NCBI RefSeq assembly: GCF_013426205.1 | Contig: NC_089422.1 | Coordinates: forward strand, 3,658,001-3,722,000 | Direction of reading: 5' to 3' | DNA: 64,000 nt | From: Metarhizium brunneum | Lineage: Eukaryota > Ascomycota > Sordariomycetes > Hypocreales > Clavicipitaceae | Shown: positions 33,405 through 45,595 of the stretch, piece after piece | Position numbering within the stretch: position 1 is the stretch's first letter | Layout of the letters: the number at the start of each line of letters is the position of its first letter | Position numbers and translations under genes: made by a program | The notes under the pieces: generated by a model | Seen by the model: only the letters and a program-made list of their open reading frames with translations | Databases searched by the model: none | What the model was told of the DNA's origin: nothing

Positions 33405-35940
33405 ATGGGTCTTCTGTAAGTCTCCAATCGGAAACTCGGCAAGGTGGCATTGCAGCATTGGCCGCACTAACACGGGAATAACAGAGCCCTTGGGACTGCG
33501 CTGGAATGGCCCGAGGCAAAGAAGCGAGCCGACCAGGTTAGAGAATGGGGGATCAAGGTTTGTTGCCGTCCTGGTCGTATCCTCCCGTATAGCGTCGCCC
33601 TTTGCGCTGACATTTTCGGCCAGCAACTTCTCGAGATATGGAACAAGGCCAAAGGAAAGGAGAGAGATGCCATGCTATGGGGGGATGAGGTGAGATTGTC
33701 CAAATAGCACGCCACACCACCCTTTCGCTTCCCAAAGCTAACCCTCTTCAAGGTCGAGTATCTGGTCGTCACGTACAGCAAGGAGGAAGAAAAGGTGCTT
33801 CTATCTCTCAGACAGGCCCAGATTCTGGAGGCACTGGCTGCCGATAAGGAACTTGCCAAGGAAGGCTGCGTCCCGGCTTTGCTGGATGGTCCCGTGGAAA
33901 AGCCCAAGTGAGTATACACCGCACTTGGCATGTGTCGCGATATCGTAGTTGACACTTGATTGTTTTTTTTTTCGTACAGATCCCATCCACTCCCCGTCTT
34001 CCACCCGGAGTTTGGTCGGTTCATGCTTGAAGCCACGCCGGGAAAACCATGGGGTATTGGCTTTAAGGAACTGCTTGATGTCGAGCCTGATATGAAGCTC
34101 CGTCGCAAGATCGCCAAAGAGCACATGTTGTCCAAGGAGCACCCCATTACTTTGACGACTTTCCCGCAAATAGGTGTTCCCGGACAATTCACGGACCCCT
34201 ATTATCCGCCGTCTGGATCAAAACTTCGGTCCCAGTTTGTTCCCGACGAAATTGCTAATCCTCATATTCGATTCCCTACCCTGGCTGCCAATATCAGATG
34301 GCGTCGTGGTCGCAAGGTGCAGGTGAATGTACCCGTATTCCACGACAAGAACACCCCGACGCCTTGGAAGGACCCGACTGCCAACTACGATCTTCACAAC
34401 TGGCCTGAGGATGACGATGTGCGAAATGGTGCCGCTCCCGATGACTTCATCCACATGGACGCCATGGCATTTGGTATGGGTAGTTGTTGTCTCCAGATCA
34501 CTTTCCAAGCAAAGAACATCACCGAAGGCAGACAAATGTACGACCAGCTCAGTCCACTGGGACCAATCATGCTGGCTTTGACTGCTGCTACACCAATATA
34601 CAAGGGGTTTTTGGCCAATACAGATGTCCGGTGGAACCAAATCAGCCGCGCAGTTGACTGTAGAACACCCGAGGAATTAGGAGAAAAGGTATGCAATACA
34701 GCACCGGCCGCTCACGTACAGATGGCGACCGATATTTCCAGTATAATAATCAATCGGGCTAACATTTTGCATGCAGCCACTCCAGAATGACCGGTGGAGA
34801 ATACCCAAATCGCGCTATGCATCCAATTCGACTTACATCTCTACAGACCCCAGGCTCCGTCCAGAATACATGGACCCGGACCTGGTAATTGACCCTAAGA
34901 TCAAGGCCAAGCTCATGGAAGGAGGAATGGATGACCTCCTCGCCACCCACTTTGCGCACCTGTTCATTCGAGATCCAATCGTCGTCTTCGAGGAGGACTT
35001 GCAGGAGCTCGATCTCAACAAGACGGACCACTTTGAGAACATCCAGTCCACCAACTGGCAACATATGCGATTCAAGCCACCGCCAGCCGAAAACAACATT
35101 GGCTGGCGCGTCGAGTTCCGCCCCATGGAGATCCAAGTCACTGATTTCGAAAACGCTGCCTTCTCCGTCTTCATGGTGCTCGTCACGCGCGCCATGCTCT
35201 CCTTCGACCTGAACTTCTACATTCCCATCAAGAAAGTGGATGAGAACATGGAGCGCGCCCACGGCGTCGACGCCGTCCTAAAAGAGAGGTTCTACTTCCG
35301 CAGAAACCTCTTTCCCCTGCGTCCGTCCCGCGCCAACACGGCCTTTGGCGAGGAAAGCCGGCCCGGGTCCGCCATGCCCAGCCGCAGCGGCTCGCCAGGC
35401 CTGCCCGTTGACGATGAATACGCGGAAATGTCCATTGATGAAATCATTAATGGCTCTGCTGACGGTGGCTTTCCGGGCCTGATCCCTATCGTCGAAAGCT
35501 ACCTTGACAGCGTCAACGTCGACGTCGAAACCCGTTGCCAGCTGGCAACTTACCTGTCGCTCATTAGCAAACGAGCCAGCGGCGAACTCGACACTACAGC
35601 CCGCTGGATACGGAACTTTGTCGCCGCCCACCCGCGCTACAAGCACGACAGTGTCATTGACGATGCCATTACCCACGATCTCATCGGCGCCGTCATCGCC
35701 ATAGGCGAGCGTGAGAGCGCCGGCAAGAACTTTGCGGGTCTTGGGATTCACGGCCTCCCGAGGCTTTTAGGTCGTTTCAGAGGCGGCTGCGGCCAGGACC
35801 CTATGACGAATGGAGAGGATGGTAATGGTGACTTGGTTGCTCAATGGGCTGCCGTGAAAGAGAATGAACTTGGGAACGGGTCGCGGAAGAGGAAAAGCGA
35901 GTGGATAGATGGAGAGAATGAAGCCCCTGGGAGAGAATAG
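33405..35940 (+). CDS. Glutamate-cysteine ligase, catalytic subunit
   Basis: Six exons, 33405-33415, 33485-33557, 33624-33689, 33753-33907, 33980-34688 and 34777-35940, give 725 residues. The N-terminus MGLLALGTALEWPEAKKRAD is built across an 11-nt first exon. Typical blocks are MLWGDEVEYLVV, FHPEFGRFMLEATPGKPWG, HMDAMAFGMGSCCLQITFQA, LGPIMLALTAATPIYKG, FENIQSTNWQHMRFKPPP, WRVEFRPMEIQVTDFENAAF and FVAAHPRYKHDSVID. The enzyme joins glutamate and cysteine in the first, rate-limiting step of glutathione synthesis, in the cytosol. Length and domain order match eukaryotic GCLC (about 640-720). Residues ~530-560 (SRPGSAMPSRSGSPG) form a low-complexity insert and the tail is hydrophilic, both variable in the family. 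All introns are 63-88 nt, and every junction restores a conserved block. Confidence 0.96.
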
Positions 35941-36377
35941 CGCGCTAAACCCCCTCTTTGCCCCCTCTCTTTCCACGTAGTAGGATGATAATGGGACATG
36001 ATTGGCGGTGACCTGATATATTTAGCTTTATATAACTGATTTAATGCACCGTATATATATTGCACAGATGTCCAGCAGTTGACCTGCCCAGTCACAGACT
36101 AAGATGATATTCCACCAAACATAAACATGACCAGTGATTTCTAATGACAATCGATAGTAGTAATGCTGATATCTGCTTGAAGTCGTGCCATTATACTACT
36201 TTTCTCCAGCAATACCTATCGGCATCCTCTCCCAAGTCTGTGGTGATGGGGAAAGCTTTCCCCATGCCAAGTGATACAGATCTGCCCTTCCAAGATTAGC
36301 CTCAAGCGTTCACAAGACGGCACCTACTACGCCTTGTGAACCAAGGGTTTTCCGATTTGCCAGTTTGGAAGTCGACA

Positions 36378-36605
36378 TCAACAGACTGCAAAGAGATGAG
36401 ACGTGGGAAAACTGCACCGATACGAAGCGGTACTCGCAGCAGGCACTACAAGAAACAAGCCTGTGTATTTGCCTAGCATGAGAGCAACTACTCTTTCCCA
36501 ATCTCTTGGGCTGTCATGGATGACGCAGAGCGCATCGAACCAAGGCCACCGCGATCCCAGTGCCCGCATTGTAGTGACTGCATCTTAGAAGCACTGTGGC
36601 ATCTA
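36378..36605 (-). pseudogene. Decayed HET (heterokaryon incompatibility) domain fragment
   Basis: Reading the minus strand from 36605, one frame gives MPQCF, a TAA stop (36587-36585), then DAVTTMRALG, WFDALCVIHDSPRDWER and FLVVPAASTASYRC before another stop at 36378. This matches the core of fungal HET domains, whose consensus runs roughly LPxTFxDAVxxxRALG, then YLWIDALCIIQDSxxDWE, then a hydrophobic ITAA-type strand. HET domains trigger cell death on fusion of unlike individuals and are fast-evolving. Here the frame is broken by stops within and around the block, and no full-length HET protein can be assembled. Possible N-terminal remnants lie upstream on the same strand (36.7-37.4 kb), but I cannot tie them to it. 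The 3' side runs into the end of the glutamate-cysteine ligase gene. Confidence 0.7.
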
Positions 36606-39600
36606 CACTAGAGCTCCTACAATTACCGTGCTTTAGCGAATTCGACTTCTTTGATAGCGTCTGATCCAAAGGGACGTCAACAAGAAGCTTCAACCCGAAG
36701 AATGACATTCTCCCCGAGAAGTCGGTGGCAGTTGGCTTCCAGTCTCGATGAATACAATTTCATTATGTGGCATGCCCCCAATGGCTGGTAGTCGGGGCCG
36801 TAGGAAACCCGCATGTTCATCGCAGTCGTTGATTGCAGCAGGTGTTACGGACCGCGGAGCCAAAGCAAGATGCTCAAGCGGTGCATTGTATACCTCTGGC
36901 CCTGTAGCAACTTGCCCTACCAACTGGCAATACGCCAGCTCAAGAGCACAATGACAGGGTAGTTGTTTGGACAGCTTCGGGGGGAAACTGTCCTCCCCGA
37001 GGGTCGTCACGAGGAGACCATGCCGGTTATAACATGTGCTAGACATGGTCGATTTCGATCTCTATAAAGAGCCAGGGAAATAGCCCCTAGTGCTACCAAG
37101 TTCAAATTTACGACTCTCTGCAGGACGCAGCTTTTCCCATACCTGGCTGGGTATGTGCTACCGGTATATCTGTAGACGGATCAGGTTCGGGTGCGCCAGC
37201 TATTTGCCAGAACCACGTCATTAATATTGAACGACATCTTTCAAAATTATCCAAATCTTGACCGAGTTGCCCATCGAAGCCACCAAACGTAGTGGACGAA
37301 AGGGATCATCTCGACAAGGGTTACTGATGCCTGGTACATATCTAGGCGTGCAGATGTCGATTATGGAATCACATGGTACTGTGGTGTTTTTCATAGGGGA
37401 AAGGCTTGCCAACACTGCCGGCAAAGTCGAGGGATCGTATCTTTGGTTATATTCGCGTTGGAGGACTCAAGGCTTGGCGTAGTCTATGAGGCAGCAAGTA
37501 CGGAGTATGCAGTGTATTTTTGAAGACCGGCATAAATTGACACCGACGGCGACGGAACCGCTTATTAACGGGGTAATTTGCCCGGCTCATAAAGCGCTGC
37601 CTCGAGTTCAATTATGCTCTACAAAGCGGAATGGAGAGCTGCATTGCGACGGTCTGTCCAATATTGACTAGATCTGCAAGCCGCTCATGGCCTTTAGAAC
37701 AGCCCTCTTATTCAGGGAGCAATTCAACGCCACATGAGCTCTCCTCACGGAACGGGCCCTTTTCGACTATTATTTACTCCGTACATATCTTAGTATCGCT
37801 TGCAATTGCCAAAATGGGTAGTCCACTTACTAGTACTTGCCGTCTGAGATGCCCCTGCCTAGGTGGACATGTGGGCTGTGCTTCTCTCTGTCTCTCTACA
37901 ACCGTTCATGTTGGCTGGGGTGTTTGGGTGTGTAGGACAGACAGAAGACACATGTATGTATGTAGTTCGCCCCATGGCGCATGTAGGCTGACCTGAGCCT
38001 AGATGCCCAATCATTGCGCACCCGGCTTTGAGTTTGGTGTTGATTGATTCCACGGGTGGTGACTCGGGCAGACATGCGCTTGAGAGGCAAAATAAGGGTT
38101 GTGTAAGACATATGAGCGGCAAGAGGGGACCTCGAAAGCCGACCCTTTCGCTCCACAAAGAGCTACTTTGCTTTTGCGCGGCCCCTGCCATTGAGATCCG
38201 GCTATTTTGCTCGTCCCCCGGACCACTCGGTGTTGATATGCAAGCCGGGGAAAACCAATCCACAATTCCTACTCCGTAGTCAGCCTACGGACCAAAGATG
38301 CCAGATTCTTGTTCTCTCCGCACGGACTCAATGGCTTGGTACTCTCCTCAGCCAAGTCCACGGCTGAGAGATTGCTTACCTACACATACATATGCTGCCC
38401 GGCTGGCCTTATCCATGGTTTGTTAAACATTTGTCCCGTCATCCCACGATACAACCACGTATGTATAGTTATCTGGCAACACCTTTTGTACGAGGCGGGC
38501 CAGAGAGTGTCGGTCAGTCGTCGAACGCTTTGACTGATACTCCCTCGCCCAGAGTACGAAGCCATCCATCCATCAGGTATCACACGAAAATGGTCTGACG
38601 AGCTGAAAAATTCTGCAGCCACGCCCTCACACCCCTCCACCCCGTTTCGTTCTTTCTCCATAACTAGGATCGGCCCAGGGTGGCTGTGTGTTCGGCTGTG
38701 TGTTCGATGTGAGAGGGAGATCTGATCCACGATCGAGAGAGACGCCGCTAAACTACATTAGGACGGAAAGTGAACCTCGGTCCTTAGGACCCTTGTGCGT
38801 GCTAGTACTTGGTAAGTAAGCTATGTATTTTGTGCATGTTGGCTTCAGCAGCGATAATGAACGCGAATCACACCGGACGCATGTGCACCTAGTCGAACAC
38901 ACTTCACTGTTAGCTGGCTGGGTATTCTGTGCTCCATACTCCGTACTCCGTCCTCGGCTACTTACCGGCCTGGGGAGGAACTTTTAGTAGGTCAACCGAC
39001 ATCGTCTTGCTATGAAGCGAACGGTGGGTAATAATGAAGTGTTTCGGGATAGCACCAAGTGGACGACGTCACTCCCGTCTGAACCGTAGATGTCCACGAT
39101 CTTGCACGGAAGGCCTCAATTCCAAGGGCCAAGTTGAAGTTGATGCAGTCCACATAAAACCATGTGCTCGAGTTCCTGTCAGCTCTTGAGTATGAAACAC
39201 GGAACCTTGACAAGGAAGCGGCAGCCATCCCCTTCTTTCCCTCTCTACCGTCTGGTCCCCCCCTCATCTACACATCCTGTCCAAGCAAAGCAACAAGGCG
39301 GAAGGTACTCCGTACGTACCGGGGTAGTCAAAACCCCTCCCTCTCTTCCCCTCTTCTCCTGCACGCGGCACGGCATTTTCGTCACAGAGGCGTTGGAATT
39401 TAGATAATCTCATGAGTCCTTCCGGAGGTCTTCCGTACTGCCGGTATAAGACAAGTCCGTCGCATCCAGCCATTGTCTGAGTCGATCTCACTTCCCATGT
39501 GCGTATTCCGTCCAAACACACCGTCGCCGAAACACGCACACCCCATGATCCCTTGTCAGAACTCTCTGGAAGCCACGCTACTTCAAAGGTCAAAGGGTCT

Positions 39601-42600
39601 GGTACTAGTAGTTAGTAGTATGTGTCTTGTCATCGGCCTACTATTAATCGCAATGCCTGGATTCAGCAGCACCATTCGCTCTGCACTTACCATTCGATGA
39701 ATTATGTCATAACTCCAGGGTTTGCATATGGCCATCAACGCATTATGGACGAGGATGCTGCATGTTATGTGGACTTGCTACTTCAGTTCAATTCCCTGCA
39801 ACGCGCTCGAGTCCGATCATGGTTTGGAATGAGTATCACAAGACCAGCCGATATTTGGCAAAGAAGTAAGCTGCCTGACAGTTGTCTAAGCCCTTGGCAG
39901 GACATCGGCTACTCGCTGCCGTTCAAAAGGCAACGAAGGTTGTCCCGTTTCGATCGCCGACGAAAGGACTTCATGAGGGTTGATGGTTATCTACCTACCT
40001 ACCTACGTAGGTAGAGGGTTTGAATTCCCGCTCCTCACAGTCACGGCTGAGACACGAGAAGCCACAAAACAAGAAAGGAGGGACTGCGGAACTACGCAAT
40101 CTAGCACACTACGAGTACAATTTTTGAACAAGCCTGCGAATTTATTCTTATTCTTTCCTTGGCATGATGGGATGACCACCCCATTCCTATCAACTGACGG
40201 GTTGGCGGAGCAAGGTCATTCATCATCCTTGACGTTTTACCGATTCAACGGGCCATTTTCGAATTCAACGTCTCACCTGCGCGGAGCCGAACATCTAAAC
40301 CCCGAGACCAGATGGAGAGGTGAGAATCCCGAGCCAAAACATGTCCGAGACCTCGAATTACACGGCTCCAGACCTAGATCTGGCTAATTATCCTTTTCTC
40401 GCATCAAATGTGTCTCAAGACTAAAAAGCGGCAGCACTCGCCATTTTCGTTAACAATTTTCGACCAATAAAATCTCTACACCAGAATGTCGAATTTATTG
40501 TTCTTAAATTGACAGTAATTCCCAGGCCAACTGACAATAACACTGACCAAAACCGCGGCATGGAAACAGTACAAAACCAACAGTCCTGTAGCAATGGAAA
40601 CTATATACTTTCAAGCACCCCAAGCGCGCGAGGTTTCCCGCATGTCCATATAGTAGATGTAAAGAGCCATCTGGCGCATGGACATGCCCAAATGAACTGG
40701 CCAAACACCGACGCTACGCGAGACGGGTAACCCCTTTTTAGGTTTCGCTGTGTGTCACCGACACCATCGTTGAGGACAAATGATGATCTTGTCCTTCAAG
40801 GGGCCTTGTACGACACTCATACAGGGCAAGAGATCTCCGATACTAGACAAGATGTGCCTGCTTGCATGCATGTTTCTGATATACCTCACTGAGGAGGTCT
40901 CAAAAACAGGATTTGACTGCGCTCGCTTCGGATTTTTGATGTCTCTCAAGACGTAGATTATCATTCACTAATTAACACGCGTTCAAAACCAACACGGTTC
41001 AGGCAATTGAGTTTGATGGCAAAGCTGCAATAGCCATTCCTCTTTGAACACACATCAGCATGAATGAACTCTACAGTTGTTTCAAACTCAAGGCGGTTTG
41101 ACATGCCATACATGAAGCTGGGCTTGTGAGACTATAACCACATGCCTACATGCTTACAAAGACGCTCAAAGCCGTGCCATTCTATTGAAGGAACACGGGA
41201 TCTCTCACCGACATGACACGGCCATTTTATCCGAGCAACATTGAGATCTACACCCACGTGCGCTATTCACCACAAGGTACCTGAAAATGACAGGATATTT
41301 TGGAGCTTCGGTCAACTACCAGTCCATGTTCTCGACGACCAACATGCACTCAATCGTGGATCCCTGTTCTCGCAGCCCATCGGCCAGGGAGGCATCGGTT
41401 GACGGCATGCCGGCCTGTCTGGTACGGCCGATGGTTCAAGAGTCACGGCGCAAGGCATCCTTCATGTCGGACTTGACTATGTATGAAGAATAAGTCTAAA
41501 CGCTGATGAGAGGTGTAACATGTGCGACATGTTATACTATGCTCGTATGGCGTGCAGCCAGAATGCATGTTGTTGCGGCCCCTCGCATCAGGGCTGTTGT
41601 GACTCTGCCAGCCATGCGTCGCGTAAGATGTGACAAGTCTCTCTTTGCAAACGTCTGTTAGTTGCATCAATCACGACATGCTCGTCGCCCATTGGCTTCG
41701 TGTCTAGAATCTTTCATTCCCCCACTGTTCAGGGTGCAAACAAACCAGGGCTCACTCTCGAGTAATCTTGGGGTTGAATTTCGAGGATAGCCACATCTCG
41801 GTCAAAGGGAGGGCATTTGATATAGTCAGGGCTTCATTGGTCCTCGTCCTGATGCCCGTTGTCTGACTATTTTGGGTCCTTGATCGCCGTAGTCCAAGAG
41901 CACAAAGCAGACGCAGCTAACCTCGTACAGAAGTACCGAGCGCGTTACCGACCTTAACTCCCCATTTGCCGCTCGCCATGTCCCAATGACTGGAAGAGCT
42001 AGCGGGAAAACTGCGCACACTAATGTGTTGGCCCAGGACGATGCGACATCTACCGCGAATACTAGCTTAGCTTGTGTTTCTTATTTCGTCTCGCTCCTTC
42101 TTTAATTTTTTTTAGAAAAAAAAAAGCCAATCGCTTTGAGCGTAAACACCCCGGAAACCCTCCACCCTCTCGTTCTCCTCGACCCGCAGGGACGACATCT
42201 GAGCAATCAAATGACACAATTTATTGTACATAAATAATACACTTGGTTTTCTTTTGCCCCTTGTCTTTACCCAAGTCTAGTTGCGCATCCGATAATGGCT
42301 GGTGCTGTCTAACAGCCATCAATTTTCATATCATAAACCTGCGTAAGGCGCAAAAGACCTCTCTACAGGGAACAGGATCCAGGTTCTACAAACTCGCGGC
42401 ATCGTTGTAGCCTCCATTCCAAGGTGCCGGTTCGTCACATCTTGCATCTCTACTTCACCGGACGTTTTTCAAAAGCACAGACTCTTCCTGGTCCATTAAA
42501 CTGAGTCAATTCTCAAGGAGCATGGGCTCCGTGCTAGAAGCCGTTCATCTACGGAGTAGCTCGCTCTCCTTACCCCAGAAAGACGAAAGTGCCAAGCAAC

Positions 42601-43970
42601 AAATAGCTCCGCAATGAAACCCGCTCGACCGTTCGAACAGATACTAAATCCGCTACGGATTGTCCGCCTCCTCATCCGTGAATGTATAATTATAGCACTA
42701 CCTAGAGTTACTAGTGGCAGCGCTCAAACCCCCGTTCTACAAAGACGACCTCTCTACGCCTCCTTTGGGCTTTAGTTTAATATCGCTCTTCATATACGGA
42801 GTACGGCTAACCGAAATGGCACGCCTCATCTTGTCTGGCGTGATTGCACTGTTTTCTGCTCTATCATTCTCCTAACTGATTGCTGTCCTTTTGCAAAATT
42901 CCCGAGGTCAAGGTAATATACTGGTACATGAGACAAGGGACGTGGCGAATGTCCCCGACAGCCCGACCAACAACAACACCTTATGTATGTTTCTCATCTT
43001 CCAACATCCCTGCTAGTAAACAGCTCTAGTTGGTCGCATCTCATCTACCCAACAACAATGAGGCAAGGAGAAAATAGCAAGAGGGTTGGCCAAAGCCACT
43101 GACCAAAAAGGGAAGAAAAAGGAAACAAAGTCCAGTTGCAACACTTGTGATGGACAGAGAGCATGGATCAGTCAAATGCCAAGGCCTGGCAAAGACGCGA
43201 AAGAAGAGAAATGGACCTCTAGGCCAGCTGGGGCAATTATCTGACGGGTATCTTCCCCGGGCATGTTGCACATATTGTGAGACAGATTTACGTTCCAACG
43301 TGTCCACATTGCCAATAGGAGGTTGGCCGGTTGTCTTACACCAGTTGACCCGGTCAGACAGATAGTGAATCGATACTCTGCAGTCGTGTTTTGCCGTATG
43401 TACTCTTTTGAAGCTATTCTCTCATCATTCAACTATCCGGCCTGTCTGTACAGGCATTACTACTAGGTGAGTATAACATGTCTTTGTCTAAACGAGTCCA
43501 GCCCATACCCCGTCGCTGCTCAAATCAAAACGATGAGACAGTCGTAATCTGCAACAAAATATTCCAAATATAACAACGCCAATAATGCCAGTTATCCACC
43601 TCCGACAAAAAAATTCCCGAGGTATCCCAGGTTTTCAAAACCTATATACAAAACAAAATGTGTGGCAAACAAAGGACTTAAAAAAAAGCAATATTGGTGG
43701 CCGGAAGAAAAAGCACATTCCATCCGGTCCTAGAATAGTGACACAGGGCTGCATCGGCATCAGCGCTACGCCAGTATCCTGTCGCTCAGAGATCAAACTG
43801 GCAGGCCTGAACCCTTGTCCTACCACCCCAAAGAAAACGTTGGTCATTGATGAGATGTAAAACTAAGACGTCGCCGTACACTTTCTCATTTGTCGTAGAA
43901 GCCGTCAACATGGCGATTGAATGCGCCCAGGGAAAAGAATGTGATAATCCCTCACGAAATTGCCGCCCAA
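36606..43970. other. 7.4-kb gene-poor region downstream of the NsdD-type gene
   Basis: No intact gene recognised on either strand. Open frames are below 140 residues, overlap each other and lack domain signatures. The region carries seven exact copies of TACTCCGTA/TACGGAGTA (37499, 37775, 38270, 38938, 39306, 42550, 42795) and a 16-bp perfect palindrome at 39999-40014. The last 1 kb or so is probably the 3' untranslated region of the NsdD-type gene. The rest may be decayed coding DNA like the adjacent HET relic. Confidence 0.5.
39999..40014. repeat. 16-bp perfect palindrome CTACCTACGTAGGTAG
   Basis: The sequence CTACCTACGTAGGTAG reads the same on both strands and sits at the end of a CTAC tandem run. 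A related inverted repeat of CCTACCTACC and GGTAGGTAGG occurs at 50731-50756. Function unknown. Confidence 0.8.
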
Positions 43971-45595
43971 TTAATTTCTATCCTCGGGTTTTGGCCGCAG
44001 AGATCGGGCCTCTAGCTGTCGTTTCCGTTCGAGCTTGGCATAATGAAGACCACAGGCATTGCATAGGGTTCTAGCACCATCAGGCCCTCTTCTCCACTCG
44101 GGGGTATCAATCCTGTTGCAGCTATGACATCGGCCAGGAGGTGCAGCCCGCTGTAGATGCTATTAGTTTACCATGAAAATACCACTGTTCGAAGAGATAG
44201 GTCACTTACCCCGCGACGCTTCTTGACCTCCGTCATGGTATACTGAGACTTCATTCCGTTATCGTACATCGACACATCTTGATGCTCCTCGAATGCTCCT
44301 TTGATTTTGGTGCCTTCTCTAGCCCTCTCGTTTTGGATGGATACTTGAACGGCATCCCTGACTTGCTCCAAGCACCGTTTAATTATGTCGATATTCCCCA
44401 GCATATCGTTGACTTCCCGCTCAGTTGGTAATCGCTCGGGAAGTGGGTGAGAACCGTGCTGTTCCTGCGCAATTCGTCCATAGGCTTCAGCAAAACATAA
44501 CAGGGTTCGCGAGGCAGAGCCAGTCTATTTTTCAAACCAAACTCATTAGTGTCTATTCAAATTTTACTGGACAGGTGATGTTCAAACATACATGGCTAAG
44601 GGCTTCCTGGTAGTTCCAAGGCTCAAAGTGTCGAGTCGGGGTGGGTTCGAACCTCGGCCGACTAGGATACTCAGCTTCTTCATGTCGTACAGACTGTCCA
44701 CGAGCATCATATTGGCCAGGAGGCGGCGGTACAGCATGCCTAGGTGAAATTGGATACGTAGGCAGAGGGACTTGGCCGGGGGGAAGATGCCCCGCAGGAT
44801 AAGGATGCGAGGTTGGCGGTGGTGGGTGGCCATAAGCGCCATTTGAAGCATGAGCATCCGACGGTTGTTGAGATTCAGCAAGGCGATGTTGTGGAAAGTC
44901 TGGCTTTGAAGGAGGAGTTTGCCTGCGGTCAGAAACGGGTGGCAAGCTGTGTCGACCATTAAACGGAGGTCGAGGAGAATCGGTGAATGCAGGCAAGTTT
45001 TCCTGTCGGGGAGGATATGTTGACGATGTGTGCAGCTGTCGAGGCGAATGCTTCTCAGGTTCCGAATATGAGCGAGGAGCAGGTGTAAAAGGTGAGGGCA
45101 GACCAGAACCAGGCTGCAAATTCGGCTGGGATGGAGGGGGATACTGGCCAGGCCTAGTCCCAGATATAACCTCTGAAATAGATGGCAGAGATTGTCGACC
45201 AGGCTGTTCCTTGTCGTCAGAAGATCGACGATGCTCGCTCGATATCATGTTGCTGCCAGAGTTTGATGGTGGCGGCGGCGCTGTTCCGGTCTGATGTTGT
45301 GGATAGCTGGAGTATGAAGAGGACTGAGGATAGTGAGAGCTTGGTGCGAGGACTGTGGCCGTGGCCATGGCGTGTTGTTCCTGATACCGCCTTTCCAAGT
45401 GTTCTCGCGGAGATTGATATGAGGTTGGCGGGGCGGAAGGAGAGGGCTGATGGTGTCGCTGGTGTTGTTCCGTGATAATGGCAGGATTTGGATGGACACT
45501 ATAGACGACAAGTATGTTAATATTGCAGGGAGGGGCGAAGGCAGTCTCGTATGTAAAACGCACCTTGGGCGGGATCCAGAGTCACCTGGTTCCAT
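43971..45595 (-). CDS. GATA-type developmental transcription factor (NsdD/Csm1/SUB-1 type)
   Basis: Four exons on the minus strand, 45595-45564, 45498-44592, 44524-44210 and 44150-43971, give 477 residues. The last exon encodes a single GATA finger, C426-x2-C429-x18-C448-x2-C451 ([18 protein letters not shown] ... TLCNAC), with the basic tail [17 protein letters not shown]. Just before it are blocks I associate with NsdD-type factors: [29 protein letters not shown] and MTEVKKRRG. The N-terminal 300 residues are rich in Pro, Ser, Gln and His, with repeated PPPP and YPP runs, and are likely disordered. Relatives are nuclear regulators that promote sexual development and repress conidiation and secondary metabolism. 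The start [11 protein letters not shown] needs a 65-nt first intron; MATATV further in is an alternative. A 139-codon upstream frame overlaps the start. Very long gene-poor DNA lies on both sides. Confidence 0.9.
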
